Shown: positions 10,118-21,614 of the stretch, one piece after another
How positions within the stretch are numbered: position 1 is the first letter of the stretch
Layout of the letters: each line of letters begins with the position of its first letter
Assembly (NCBI GenBank): GCA_032622095.1
Contig: CP136061.1
Span: forward strand, 119,486,754-119,550,753
DNA length: 64,000 nucleotides
Reading direction: 5' to 3'
From: Siphonodentalium dalli
Lineage: Eukaryota > Mollusca > Scaphopoda > Gadilida > Siphonodentaliidae
Notes under the pieces: model-generated
What the model was told of the DNA's origin: nothing
The model's input: only the letters and a program-made list of their open reading frames with translations
The model's database searches: none
Position numbers and translations under genes: made by a program

Positions 10118-10257
10118 TTTATGGGTGATAAATTGTTGTTTTATTATATCGTGGAGTGATTTCCATGTGAAATTTACCTCCACGCATCCACCCATGATAC
10201 TGACAGCGGCATATCGGTGTAACGATGGTAACCTAATAGATTGGACTCCTTTATCAC

Positions 10258-10263
10258 AATAAA
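10258..10263 (+). promoter_or_regulatory. Candidate polyadenylation signal
   Basis: AATAAA about 470 bases after the CD225-protein stop, beyond the inserted MITE. It is position-consistent only. Such hexamers are frequent in AT-rich DNA. Confidence 0.25.
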
Positions 10264-10269
10264 CTATAC

Positions 10270-10480
10270 TACTGATCAGTATTACGAATAGCTAATAACA
10301 TTCGCATAATGAACTCCTACTGATAACAAATTACGAATAGCTAATAACATTCGCACAATGAACTACTCTTGATCACAAATTACGAATAGCTAATAGTAGT
10401 CACATAATGAACTTCTACTGATGGGCATTACGAATATCTAATATCAGTCGCATAATTAATTACTACTGATCAGAATTACT
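10270..10480 (+). repeat. 49-bp tandem repeat, ~4 units
   Basis: ATTACGAATAGCTAATA recurs at 10281, 10330, 10379 and 10427, each followed by a TCRCATAATGAACT-type segment and a CTACTGAT. It forms one end of dispersed repeat E. Confidence 0.88.
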
Positions 10481-10830
10481 ACTAGTAGTCGTAATTGTTT
10501 TTTGTTTTTTTTGGACGGTCCTAAAATATGTTCGCAGAATTGACTATTGGCGAGTCCGTATTGGGCGAAAAATTGTGCCATTCAAACTTATTGCCACTAG
10601 CAATAAGGTGATATGGTTCTGATATACCATCATATTTATCTACCTAATTGCGTTGTTATATCATAGTCAGTGGTTTGCTCGATGCTTGTATGCAAAGCCT
10701 GTGTGCCCATAATTGGCTCTTCAAAACTAATAGTAATTAATGATATGGCAAAACGACAACTGATTGAAATAACACATATTCTAGTGACGTAATACACATT
10801 CCTAACTATTATCAGTAGTATTTTACATTG
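10270..10830 (-). repeat. Dispersed repeat E, copy 1
   Basis: The reverse complement matches 38372-38770 over most of its length. Shared blocks include GTGTTATTTCAATCAGTTGTC, less its last base, and ATATCACCTTATTG. A short frame on each copy shares residues such as CVISISCR, but the frames are not otherwise maintained, so this is treated as a repeat, not a gene. Confidence 0.7.
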
Positions 10831-11315
10831 TACCAAATGTGCCTATTGCCATACGTCAAATATTGCGAATGAGCTTTCCAAAAACGTATTGTACCAATTG
10901 TTTACCAAATTCAGACATTCAAAGTGGGCTTCGCCTTTAAATTTGTTTGACTTATATATACTTCCATCAAACATGTCTTTCATAATCCTGCTGATGTTTC
11001 GTTGTTATTTGCATGGACCATGCGTACTCTCTCACTTATGTATTATCTAAAATGGGAGCACCCTGGAAAATCTGCAATCGCTATCATCCCCCGAAGATTC
11101 CGACACCGTGTTCGGGACAACTCGGAACGCATAGGGGCATGGTCTTCTCTTGCAATGTTCTCAATGGAACAGGATTGTATCTTATTTCGCAGCTGAGCGT
11201 GTGTGTTCCTTATAATATATATATAATATAATCGTGTTTGCTACATGCGCATGCAATTAAAGTACCATTGAGTTCAGAATCTTCTCGATCGCGGTGCAAA
11301 TTGTAATGAATAATG
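10831..11315. other. Intergenic
   Basis: No gene seen. A short block at about 11086-11130 (CCCCGAAGATTCCGACACCG) has a diverged partner at about 12152-12185. Confidence 0.5.
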
Positions 11316-11650
11316 TATCAATTCAGCCTATTCTCCCGAAAACCCGGCCAGAATCTAAATAATATAACTTGTTTGATGTAGATAATCTGCTTAGAATATA
11401 AGTCGATAATGTGCTGAAAATTAGAACGTTTTAGTCACATTATCGACTCATAATGAAGCCAATCCTAAGCAGATAATGTGCGGAAAATTACATTAAATAA
11501 GCCAACTCACGACTTTTTAGATGCACGATCTACATGTGTGTCCAATGTGGCCCGCGCCATAAAACGAAATAACGGATATGACTCCATTATCTGCTTATTT
11601 CAGAATCAAATAATCGTCGATTATGTTCATATTTGTGCGAGGATATGTTG
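11316..11650 (+). repeat. Dispersed repeat C, copy 1
   Basis: Similar to 16175-16483 (direct) and 35331-35640 (inverted). It contains AGATAATCTGCTTAGAAT, a TCGACTCATAATGA segment, and near its end CATAAAACGAAATAACGG. The central part is a partial inverted repeat. Non-coding. Confidence 0.72.
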
Positions 11651-13365
11651 ATAAGATATGATGCCATTGATGGTTCTCTGTGATTCCGAAAGACTGTTCG
11701 AAAGAGTATTTTGCAACTATAAATCACAAAAAGAACTCTCCTATCGGCGAATGGATGTTTTTTTATTTCTTTATTCCTGACACTTCCCGAATGTATGTTA
11801 TATTCGGCGTTCATCAGGGGATCTTAATGGTCACAGATTTATAATTTTCGAAAATGGTAATGTCGTTTCAAGTCGATGGTCGACATAAGTTACAAAGAAC
11901 ACTTAAGGTGGCAGTCAGGCAAAAAGGCGGGCTGCTGGTTCAATGTGGGCAAGTATCCGTCTATTGCGCGATATTCGGCAACAACTGTCAAAGTTTCTAC
12001 TTCAGGGAAGTAAAATTACATTCTAATTATATATTTTCATCTCAAAAGTTGATACAATTGCTCAGCGAATAAATACTTCAATCTAGCTGTCGGCTGCCAT
12101 TCTTTTTGTGACGAACACGCAATGTCTGTTACTGTCTTCCCTGGCTAAGATACCCCGAAGATTGCCGAGACCAGTCGGGATAACTCAGAGCACAAAATTA
12201 GATCAAGTGCTTATGGAAATTCGTATTTTCACGGAATATCTCACACACAACATATTTTAATATGAACAAATAATGTCCAGTCTTTATATGATATTTATAT
12301 ATCAATATTATTATTAGAATAAGAAAACGATCATCCTTGTTTCTGCATAGGCTAACATAAATGCACGATCGATAAATCAATAAAACCCTTTGAACAAAGG
12401 GCTGTTTAAGACAGACCAACCATATTACGATTTCTATATTTATTTTGATTATATAAAATATACACATAAAACACAAATATACGTTTGGCTTCATGGGGAA
12501 TGTTCATTTCGCTCCACTTGACAATCAACTATGTAGGCGCTATGTAGACCCGTTATACAGACGATGCAGAAATGAGTTAAGATTGCATATGATATACTAG
12601 AATGTCTGTTAAGTGTCTGGTCTACCACAGCGATTGAAAACATGAGAGGCCTGGCAGGCTATTAGTAGTTAAGATAGAGTGAAATGCCCGTCAGGCTTTA
12701 TTGGGGAGGATATATCAGTACCCAAAGCCCGCCGATCGATAAATCAATAAAGCCTTTTAAACAAAAGGCTATTAAATTTTTGTTTCAAATTCAAATGTTT
12801 ATGAAATTAATAAAAGAAAACACTTTTAATTAAAAGAAATTAATTAAAGTCACGAAAATACTAACTTGTAAAGTTTGAACCGCAGTTACCTCACACATAT
12901 TTTATGAAATCTACTCTAAAATAGTTCTGGTATTTCGTGGTGTTCGTCTGTAAATTCTGACTGACTTCCCCAGAGACTAACGCAACGTTATACTAAAGTT
13001 GTGTTATTTTCTGTTCTGTTCAGGATAACCCTCCTTATTTCACATGTATACGTGAATATTTAAAACCTAGATTTTATTGGTAAGATGATCATATATACGG
13101 TTAAATTATGTAGGTAAAACTTATGTTGAGTTGTGTGAATTTAGAGTAATTCCTCCTGTATCTGGGATCTTAGCCAGTGGAGATTTACCGATTCTCTGTC
13201 ACATGAATACACCAGTTGGCAGTCGCCACTTAGACGCCCTCAATCGAGATTATTTACAGCTACACCCTTTGACTGATTGTTTGACAATTCTAAACCGCGA
13301 TGAAGAAAAGACGGATTCACCATCTCATGTTTAGCCTCGGTAAAGCTGGTTTAGCTGGAATTAGA
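11651..13365. other. Intergenic, with one short duplicated block
   Basis: No supported gene. A ~43-base motif GATCGATAAATCAATAAA..CC(T)TT...ACAAA(A/G)GGCT occurs at about 12367-12405 and 12733-12770 in the same orientation, 366 bases apart. Small frames at 11854 and 13131 show no family features. Confidence 0.5.
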
Positions 13366-15494
13366 GGTCCGAATCGACATCTCCAGTTTAGACCTAGTTT
13401 AAACTACCAGTTTAAACTGGGTTTTAGTAGTAAAACCAAGTTTTTCTCCACCGCTTGGACGACATAGATTTGGTCGATTGCGTTACCTGTGGGCCACACT
13501 TGTCCAATTGCAAGGATAGGAGGCGTGGTCTGTTTGTTTATTATCGCTATATACTTGTCAATGCATTGTCCGTCACGCGACCTGTTGTCGCTATCTAATC
13601 TCCTAATCAGTCGAATAACCCGTGCGCTTTGAGAAATCACGACGAATGCACGGTCTGTTGTATAGCGGTTAGATATTATCTAATATCATGGACGAACATG
13701 ACTTTTGGAACTCAAAAATATCTCTTGATGGCATGGGTGGGGGCCGGCCACAAATACCCCATAGAAACACCACCATCCCCGGGGGTACCATCGGACGAGT
13801 GAAAATGTGGTATGGACCATTTTCGAGAACGGGAAGGATTTCGGCGAATTTGACGGCAAGAATGGGTGGCCCGCCCAAAATACCCGATAGAAACATCACC
13901 CCTCACCCCGGGATAACTGGGGTATAGACCATTTTCGAGAACGGTAATGATTTAGGCTAATTAATTTGGCAGCAGGAGTGGGTGGATCGATCAAAATACA
14001 CCATAGAATCCCCCACCCACCCTCACCGGGGGGGGGGGGGGGTGCCACCAGAGGAGACGGAAATTGGGTGGTCGACAACGGTAAAGATTTCGGCCAATTT
14101 GACGACATGGGGTGTGTGGCCCGCTCCAAATATACCCTAGAAACACCATACCCTTATCACTGGAGGTTACCACCCTGCTGGGTGAAAATGGGGTATGGAG
14201 CATTTTATTCATTATTCGCAGGTTGGGGTGTTTCTATGGGGGGCATTTGGGATGTGCCACCCACCGTTCTCGAAAATGGTATATACCTCATTTCACCCCC
14301 TCGGGGTGGTACCCCCGGGTGAAGAATTTACCAAATTACTTGCCGTTCTCGAAAGAGGTCCATACCCCATTTTCACCTCCTGGGGTGGTTCCCCAGCGTT
14401 GACGGATGGCCTGCATGATTCTATGGGATAATTGAGCGGGCCATCCATCAATGCCGTCAAATTGGCCGAAAATGGTCCATATCCCATGTTCACTCCCCCC
14501 CCCCCCCCCCCCAGTGGTACCCCCCGGATGTGAGGTTGGGGTGTTTCTATGGGTTATTTGGGGCGAGCCACTCACCCATACCATCAAATTGGCCGAAATC
14601 CTTACAGTTCTCCAAAATATTCCATACTCCATTCCCCCTAAGGGTGGCCGTTACCCTCCCCAGGGTGAGGGCTGAGGTGTCTCTGATGGGTATTTGGGCG
14701 GGCCACCAACCCATGTGTAAAATTGAACGAAATAGACCTTTTTGTGAATAAGGAATCAGTTTCAAAATTCATGTTCGTGTCTAACGTGTCAAACTGGTCA
14801 GTCCGATCCTTCCATGCTCTCAGCCGCCAAAGCGACATCCGAACGAGCGAATTGCAAACAGACATATATAGCAAGAAATCATCCATCACACGGGCACATA
14901 TTTTGTTAGAATGATCTCATAAGTACCGATATCGCCTCCCCGAATTCCACTAAGACTTTCCTGCATGTACATTGAGTGCAAACGCCCGCGCATATACGCC
15001 TCCCCAATTCAAAATAAACACTCCCATATACGTGAAGAAACAACCTCAATACTGGGCGAACAAAATCGGCCGAATAATTAAAACCAAAAAAATAGGTTTT
15101 AGTAAAACCTGGGGTAGGGTGGTTTAACTTTGATGTTTTTTTAAAGTATATTTAAAGGTATATTTTCGAGACGAGACGCATGGTATGTATAACTCATATA
15201 TACCGAAGCTTATACTGATGATTATATAGTCAATTCACCACAAACAATTAGTAATATTACCATAACTTTATCACGTCAATAAAACCTAGTTTTTAATTGA
15301 GATCGAATTCCACAAACTTTAACTGAGTTTATCACAAAACTTGGTTTAACTACACTAAAACCCAGTTTGACTCCCATAAACCTAGTTTAACTACCGTAAA
15401 ACCAAGTTTAAACCCTACTTAAACCTAGTTTAAACTGGAGTTAAACCTGGTCTAGAATAAAACCTAGTCTAAACCAGAGATGCCGATTCGGACC
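13366..15494. mobile_element. Non-autonomous TIR element with subterminal GTTTAAAC-type motifs
   Basis: The ends are inverted copies: GGTCCGAATCGACATCTCCAG (minus its last base) at 13366 and the complement ending GATTCGGACC at 15494. Both ends are followed by clustered variants of AAACCTAGTTTAAACT: four or more at 13385-13440 and about eight at 15335-15475. The end sequence is related to family A (CCGAATTC...CTGGTCTAGACC). The centre is an array of ~125-bp units (13735-14720). There is no transposase frame. Subterminal repeat clusters are typical of transposase binding regions in hAT and CACTA-like elements, but the superfamily is not established here. Confidence 0.65.
13735..14720. repeat. 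Head-to-head array of ~125-bp GC-rich units
   Basis: Units begin with GGGTGG and carry CCATAGAAACACC, a CCCC/GGGG-rich core, GGACCATTTTCGAGAACGG and TTTCGGC.AATTTGACG. Four units run forward from 13737, 13863, 13977 and 14104. From about 14215 the same blocks run in reverse (GGTGTTTCTATGGG, CCGTTCTCGAAA) to about 14720. The array as a whole is therefore an inverted structure. It includes a G15 tract at 14028-14042 and a C18 tract at 14495-14512. Many short open frames overlap it, on both strands and with GP-rich translations; these are artefacts of the repeat. Confidence 0.8.
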
Positions 15495-15734
15495 AGATGG
15501 TTTAGTTGCCGGTTTAAGCTTATAAAACGGAAAAACAAATATCGAAATTGACAAAAACGTATCTCCACAGCTTTATAGGTGTGAGTGCTTCTGGCTTGTA
15601 AATTTCCCATCAAAATATGCTCGCTGACGTAATTATTGATTTTCGCAATCAATAAAACGAGGCGGTCCGCATTAGGACAGTACAAATTGTACAATTAATT
15701 ATCTCGACAATACAGAGACACTACTACCAAACCA

Positions 15735-15900
15735 CTGGTATGGCTGGGCCAGGTTTAAACCAGAGATGACGAATGCGTCACTTAGACCTGCGGTCTCGGG
15801 TTTAAACCCCGGACTTAGCTGACTCACGGCGGTTTAAACCTAGAGGTTTACGTAGACCAGGTTTAAACCTGACATGACGAATCCGGCCACCAGGTTCGTG
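15735..15900. repeat. Two element ends of the GGTTTAAACC type
   Basis: GGCCAGGTTTAAACCAGAGA followed by TGACGAATGCG at about 15749, and CCAGGTTTAAACCTGACATG followed by ACGAATCCGGCC at about 15859. Both resemble the termini of the elements at 355 and 13366 and are probably remnants of further copies. Confidence 0.5.
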
Positions 15901-16060
15901 CTCTTTAAAATGTGTTTTTACTGTGGCCGGCGACATAAAACGGAATAACGATATTAGTCCCCCATGGGCTTAGCTAAGACTCAAATAATCCAATATGAAC
16001 CTATGTGAATATTATTAGGTTGATTTTTAACCTATTTGCGAGAGGATATGTTGGTTTTTT
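15900..16060 (+). repeat. Fragment of dispersed repeat C
   Basis: Shares GCGACATAAAACGGAATAACG (less one base) and GCGAGAGGATATGTTG with 11540-11655. The middle part is missing. Confidence 0.5.
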
Positions 16061-16174
16061 TTGCAATATCGGAAGTTAATGCTAATATTTATAAAAATTA
16101 AATCTTCAAGCAATGAAGCTATGCATGCACATGTATGGACAGATGTGGTGGATTCATCGACAATCTTGAACATT

Positions 16175-16483
16175 TATCGCAGCCTGTTCTCCCCAAAACC
16201 CGCACATTATAGGCTTATAATAGAACTTGTGTTAGGTAGATAATCTGCTTAGAATCGCCTCATTTTGAGTCGATAATGTGTGAAAATGAGAGCGTTTTAG
16301 TTACAGTGTCGACTCATAATGAGGCGATTCTAAGTGGATGATGTGCGGACAATGCCACAAACAAGCCAACTCACGACTGTTCAGGTCTACGCTCTTTAAC
16401 GTTGTTCTCACTGTGGTCCGCGCGATAAAACGAAATAACGGCTATGAGTCAATTATCTGCTTATTTCAGAATCAAGTAAAAAC
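16175..16483 (+). repeat. Dispersed repeat C, copy 2
   Basis: Contains the inverted pair AGAATCGCCTCATTTTGAGTC and its partner GACTCATAATGAGGCGATTC (one base omitted from the first), giving a hairpin-capable core. It ends directly before a family A terminus. Confidence 0.7.
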
Positions 16484-16784
16484 CATCGGCTGAATTCTGG
16501 TCTCAGGTCCAGACCACCCTAATAATCACGGTGTTCCATGTCAGGACTTGGTCTCGCGAAACCACCTGGTCCCAAGCTGGGATCGGCGCATTATTGTACA
16601 ATCAAAGACAATCTATGGACAAAAGCGTGCTGAGCGCTGCATCGAGATTGGTGTGTTGGCGTTTCCAAACCTGAGCACGTGAAAGCGGCTTATCTCCGTG
16701 TTGTATAGCGGTATCTGTATGCTGTCGCCGTTCGACAATGATCACGGGGCAGGGGTGGTGCGGATTTCTCACCCCTATGCGGAT

Positions 16785-17035
16785 GTCACGACGTTGTCAG
16801 TTTTACGGGTGGAGGAAAGTCTACGCAGAGAGTAGATTTCACCGAGAAATCACTCCGCTGTGTGTAGAAACCACCGACCCCGGAAAGGGACCGACAAACA
16901 TGCCCAGATACACGAATCAGATTATCCACACTTAGAGTGGATCGCGAATCTGCGCTTGACGGCATTCGAACCAGCTTCGTCAGCACCAGACGGCAAAATG
17001 ACCCGAGCATTCTACCGACGGGACCGCCGGCGTCC
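16785..17035 (-). mobile_element. tRNA-derived SINE, copy 2
   Basis: Minus strand. The A-box region GGTCCCGTCGGTAGAAT at about 17016-17032 and the B-box GGTTCGAATGCC at about 16961-16972 are more degenerate than in copy 1. The body, with TCCACCCGTAAAACTGACAA, matches copy 1. It sits at the equivalent position inside the host element. Confidence 0.7.
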
Positions 17036-17039
17036 TTTA

Positions 17040-18460
17040 CAATCAATGTATAGTGTAAAATATTGTTTGTTCAGATCAAGAACCAACTATATATTGTTCA
17101 ACTTTGAGTCAAAATATTACACAGAAATTACATTCAGCTCTCGAAAACATTTCGAACCATTATTATAAGGGATATCAGGTGGGAATTTCCAAAAACTGGA
17201 AATAGTTATCGCCGTGATTGAAGTTATTGAAAATTATTTTCCAGAAAATGTAATGGTCACAACTGGGGGTGGGGGGAGAGGGATTATATGGGGGGAAATC
17301 CAGAAAGGTGCCTTGTATCACACTCCCGATAGCAGATATTTCCATTGCTGTGTAATTTTTTTCCAAATTCATGTTTAAAGATAAATTATGACAAATAAAC
17401 CAATTTGAAATGTCAAGACTTAAGAAACTGGACCAAATAGATCATTAATCAAGAGCAGGGGTCCCATTTAATTTAATTTAATTTAATCGGACATTTCCTT
17501 ATTTTGAACCACAATTTTTCGTTTTTTCTTAATATAATTTTGAGAGTTTTTGCTGTTATATTGTATATCCAGTCCAGCAATAATTTATTCTCAAATGATG
17601 AATTAGTACTTTCAAAACTAGCTCCGACCTCAATTCATTTCCGAAACTCGGAACGAAAGACACCCGCATCCAATGCGGATTACGTTCCGATTGTAAAACT
17701 ACTACCATTCCCTATTTATCCGTGTCAACCACACCCATCGATAACATATTGTGCACAGAAATAATAGCACGATAATCTTACTTAAAGATACGGACGGGCG
17801 GTCTTGATGGTGGGTATGCTGTTAAAATATTCACCTCCGTCAAAAACCGCCATAAACAGAAAGAATAGTAAAATATAGACACACCTTGTTCTTAAACCAA
17901 TCAGAAATATGGCATAAACAGTATGCTATTGTTAATTTTGTTTGATTTGTTATGTAAACAAAAGCAAAAAACGTTAGGTTTCCTGGCTTTTGTTTAGATC
18001 CGGATGTGGTAAACATAAAGAGCGTCATTTGTTACTGTTTTCCTGATATGGAAATAATAAAGAGCGTTTATATCATTTGTGTATGATTAACCAAAAAGAA
18101 TTGCGCTGTGTTATGTAAACAGAATCACAAGGTATGTAATACGAGCAGGCTCTTGTTTACGTACACCATCGTACGTCTTGACGACAATATACTATTACGC
18201 ACTGATTATGTTTGGCATATGAACAAAACTATACATATTTTAATATTCCTTCTGTTGATGGCGATTTGAATTAATATGAATATTTCTGCAACGAACACCG
18301 CCCGTGCCTTTAATCCATCTAACGGTAATATGCGTTCAGAGTAAATTCAGACAAGACAATGATGTTATACATAAAACTCCACTGTAAGGCCAGATAAACG
18401 CACGCATGATTTGCAATCAAATTACCAATCTGTATCGTTACTGAGAAACCAGAAATAGGT
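17040..18460. other. Interior of family A copy 2; no gene seen
   Basis: Mostly unique AT-rich sequence. It holds a G-rich patch at 17264-17282 and a TTAATTTAATTTAATTTAA tract at about 17467. No frame has recognisable features. Confidence 0.45.
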
Positions 18461-18831
18461 ATTCTCGTCTCAGGTTCAAGTCTCGGTTTATACAAAAATC
18501 TCAGACCAGGGGGGTACTAGGTCTCAGTTGTAGACTATTACCTATAACACACACAATTATCGATTATGCTAAATTTTGTCCAGTTCATATATAATTATAA
18601 TCTTTCCTATACGCGGCACATCGATAAAATACAATTCCTATTTGGTTAACATAAAGATAAATGCTTCAAAAAAATACATATGTTTCTGTTACCAGAACGT
18701 GTACGTTACCACGTTGTTCGAATTATGAACAGACCGATACAGGCTTGAATGACAATAAGAAGGCAAACATTGGTTTACGTAAACGTGAGTTTCAAAAAGA
18801 CGAGAATACGGGCCAGTGCGGACCAATAATC
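18461..18831 (+). repeat. Dispersed repeat D, copy 2
   Basis: Direct counterpart of 2037-2407. It shares GGTTAACATAAAGATAAATG and TTGGTTTACGTAAAC. Confidence 0.7.
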
Positions 18832-18957
18832 GCTTGATTGCACTGGTGACGTGAAATAATTCGTGAGAGGCAGGGGTGTCCACGCGCTCGAGTGTTTTAC
18901 AAAAATAGTCCCTGCCTCGAATGAATTATTTCACGTCACCAGTTCAATCAAGTGATT
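18827..18957. repeat. Hairpin-forming inverted repeat, ~48-bp arms
   Basis: The left arm contains GCACTGGTGACGTGAAATAA and ends in AGGCAGGG. The right arm is the complement, TCCCTGCCTC...ATTATTTCACGTCACCAG. The spacer is ~34 bases. It could be a small foldback element. Confidence 0.75.
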
Positions 18958-19339
18958 ATTTTGTTTATTATATCCCGATATAAACAACTGAATGAATACA
19001 GTATTCGCTAGTTAAAGTGACGTTATTCACTGGTGAAGTTATCGTTTACAGGTATACTCGAGAAATCAAGATAAATCAAATGCAATGAAATTTAATAAGT
19101 TCAGAAGGAAATAATAGCATGTATATACAAATCGATAAACAAACAATATCGACATGTATATTTTGAAACAAAGGTGTGCCACTTGACAACATTTAAGCTG
19201 CGACTGGGGACACCGGAGTGGACGGACACATTTAAAAACTGAAAATGCGTCGTCCTTAAGACTGTAATGGCGTTTTGGGAATAAATCTCCAAAATGTTAA
19301 CACTAATGTCAGTGTTTACAAGGCAAGCGAAATGGTCTA
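18958..19339. other. Intergenic; end shared with the functional galactosyltransferase locus
   Basis: The part from about 19190 to 19339 is similar to 47420-47521 (TGGCGTTTTGGGA.., CAGTGT.TACAAGGCAAGCG). It is the duplicated 3' flank of the galactosyltransferase copy. The rest has no recognisable feature. Confidence 0.55.
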
Positions 19340-20371
19340 TCGTCCAGACAGTGTCTTACTACATGTATGTGTGTCCTTCAATGTCGACCATATATCTTCT
19401 GCTAGCTCAGGATAGACCTGTTGTCCAAACAACTTGCGATTATTAGCGAAATCGCAAACTCCTGGCGCATTCCGCCAATCGTAGAGATCATCTCTCACAG
19501 CCATGTGACCAAGGCACACATCTTACGCTAAAATTCCAGTGATAAAGGCGTCCTCTATATTGGCCAAGGGCATGTAGCCCATGTACTCTGCCACAGAAAG
19601 CAGACTTTTCGCCGCCTTTGTTTCCATCAAATACATATTTCCCATGCAATATCGTGGGTATTGTGCAAACGGGTAAGCCGACAGCGTCACTTTATATATC
19701 GCTTGCATCTATCAACCGGCATTTCTTCCGAAACAAATCCCAGAACCCTATGACTGTATGCCTGATGTCTGTCGTCTGTAAGTGGTTGACAAGCATTGGG
19801 ATGTTTACAAACGAATCATCATCTAACTTGACAACATATCACGCATTCTCGCAGTTTCTCGCCATCCACCGATAGCCAGTGAGAAATTTCCTTGTTAGGT
19901 TCCAGTAAGCTTCCACGTAATCAAGCTGTAGCTGTTCTTCTGCTTGCTGGAACACCAAACGATTGAGTTTTTCGTCGTGACTTTTACCCAAAAGAAACAA
20001 AACGTCTATACTTTCGATGATATGTTCCTCCGCCGTCGGCCATTTTCGGGGTTTTTTTACACTGCCACAGTCTCTATGCTCTCTGTTCTTTGAATTAGTA
20101 TCAACCAAAAAGAGCAAGAATGGCTTTTCAATTCCTCGACACACTTTAGTAGGAGATATTTCAGTAATGTGTTCCATCGTGAATTGCTTCTTGACACGCT
20201 GTACGCAGAACGTCTCGTAATACCATTCGCCCATGTCCGCTGGAAGCGCACCGATGGTCGACTCACAAGTTTTGCCTCTTGGAATTAAGCACATAACTTG
20301 TCGAAAATTATGAGTAATGATGTCAGAATGAGTATTAAAGATATTCGCAGTAATTGTTGTGTGTACCTCGT
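19340..20371 (-). pseudogene. Family 31 galactosyltransferase-like pseudogene
   Basis: A decayed duplicate of the intact gene at 47522-48643. The counterpart of the start codon is ACG (20369-20371). Two in-frame stops are visible: TGA at 19839-19841, where the intact gene has an arginine CGA, and TAA at 19523-19525, where it has AAA. The SIRRTWG segment is deleted to C-G, the HGDM segment before LQLDY is lost, and there are frameshifts between about 19709 and 19800. DDDSFVNIP and NIEDAFITG are still readable. Homology extends beyond the coding part on both sides (to about 20480 and 19190), so this is a DNA duplication, not a processed copy. Confidence 0.85.
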
Positions 20372-20798
20372 GATTTGAAGATATTTTCTGAAATTAGATA
20401 TACAGATATTCAAACAATTAACAGCTTACTTAACATTAACGTAACCTGGAAATAAGAACACATTCTATTGTCCTCCGACTTAACGTGTGTACCGAACCGG
20501 TTTGAAAGTCAGAAAGTTGTCAAAATCTGGTTATTATTTCGTCTGGTACATTTTTGAATGGGTTATATATGCGTATACAACAATTACCAGTGTAAATGAA
20601 CAAACATGATTGATTATGACGCCGTTGATATATATCCAGGCTTCAACTACATATAATAGATATACAACAACCACATTGTTTTAGTCTGATAGACGTGTGA
20701 ACACCTAGGTCTCATGTATTGAACACAAATCTTAATACATTAATACATTTCTGAACTAAAGATGGAGTAAAAATGTACTCGCTACATCATTATACAAA
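20372..20798. other. Duplicated 5' flank, then intergenic
   Basis: 20372-20490 aligns with 48644-48753 upstream of the intact gene (TTTTCTGAAATTAGATATAC). The similarity stops at CGACTTAAC, exactly where the intact locus has a TTAA-type element end. The rest is AT-rich with no gene. Confidence 0.6.
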
Positions 20799-21020
20799 TT
20801 GGCTTCTAGTTCGAAACGCAGGGAAAGAACGAAAATTATACAATTTTATAGAATGGTTACTATATTGACTCCGGAATACTTATATAATTATGTACCCCCG
20901 ATCTCTGGCGCCCAATCTAATTATGATTTAAGAACATTTAATCTTAATATTCCTTCTTGCAACACAAGCTCTTACAAACAATCGTGTATACATACGGGCG
21001 TGAGTTCTATGGAATAAATT
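20799..21020 (+). pseudogene. LINE ORF2 C-terminal fragment
   Basis: The frame contains LTPEYLYNYVPPISG, then YDLRTFN and a region that normally reads as the ...W..LP... end of CR1/RTE-type ORF2 proteins. It is only ~70 residues, isolated and with stops right after. A dead 3'-truncated or fragmented copy, in the same orientation as the larger LINE downstream. Confidence 0.5.
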
Positions 21021-21614
21021 ACCAGAAAAAATGAAACGGTAAAATAATTAAAATCGTTTCTAACTGCGGGACGCACTGATATACCACGATATTACGAATT
21101 TTCGTGCATGACAAACCCATGTATATCACTGTCGACTGCCTCTAGGCTGTAGCTACTTGAATTGGAACCTATACACCGAAATCACCTCATATAATCCCCC
21201 TGTGTATTTGTGGCGAGATCTAAACTATAGCCCCACTTCCTCCATTATTGTCCGTTATATGAGGCTGAAAGATATGTGTTTTACAGAAATTAATAGAATC
21301 ATCTATTCCAAAATATTACTGGAAGGCTCCAACAACTTATCACTAGAGGAAAACATCTCCTTATTTGCCCCAGTTCAGAAATATACTATTAACTAATAGG
21401 ATCAACCCAAACCACGAAGTATACATTAATTATAGAACGACTATATTGTACACGTGGTTAAACTCCCCTGGCGACTCGATCGAGAAAACTTAGGGATAGT
21501 GGGACCATTACAAACCGTAAATAAACAAAAGTTTAAAACGATATATGTAAGCATTAACACACCAATTTCAAATTTAGTTCAACTATACGATTATCGCACA
21601 GTACTGGACAGAAA
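21021..21614. other. Intergenic or 5' region of the LINE
   Basis: No gene seen. It may include the 5' UTR of the LINE that starts nearby, but no boundary could be read. Confidence 0.4.

Larger units (their letters stand above)
16494..18832. mobile_element. Family A TIR element, copy 2 (right end not found)
   Basis: The left end GAATTCTGGTCTCAGGTCCA aligns with 361 onward, including CCACCCTAATAATCACGGTG. The same SINE (16785-17035) and repeat D (18461-18831) follow in the same order as in copy 1. The right TIR expected after repeat D is absent and is replaced by an unrelated hairpin (18827-18957). No coding capacity. Confidence 0.6.

Noticed and set aside
13669-14765. Many overlapping proline- and glycine-rich frames on both strands
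   Set aside because: They follow the 125-bp repeat array. All frames stay open because the units are GC-rich and lack stops.
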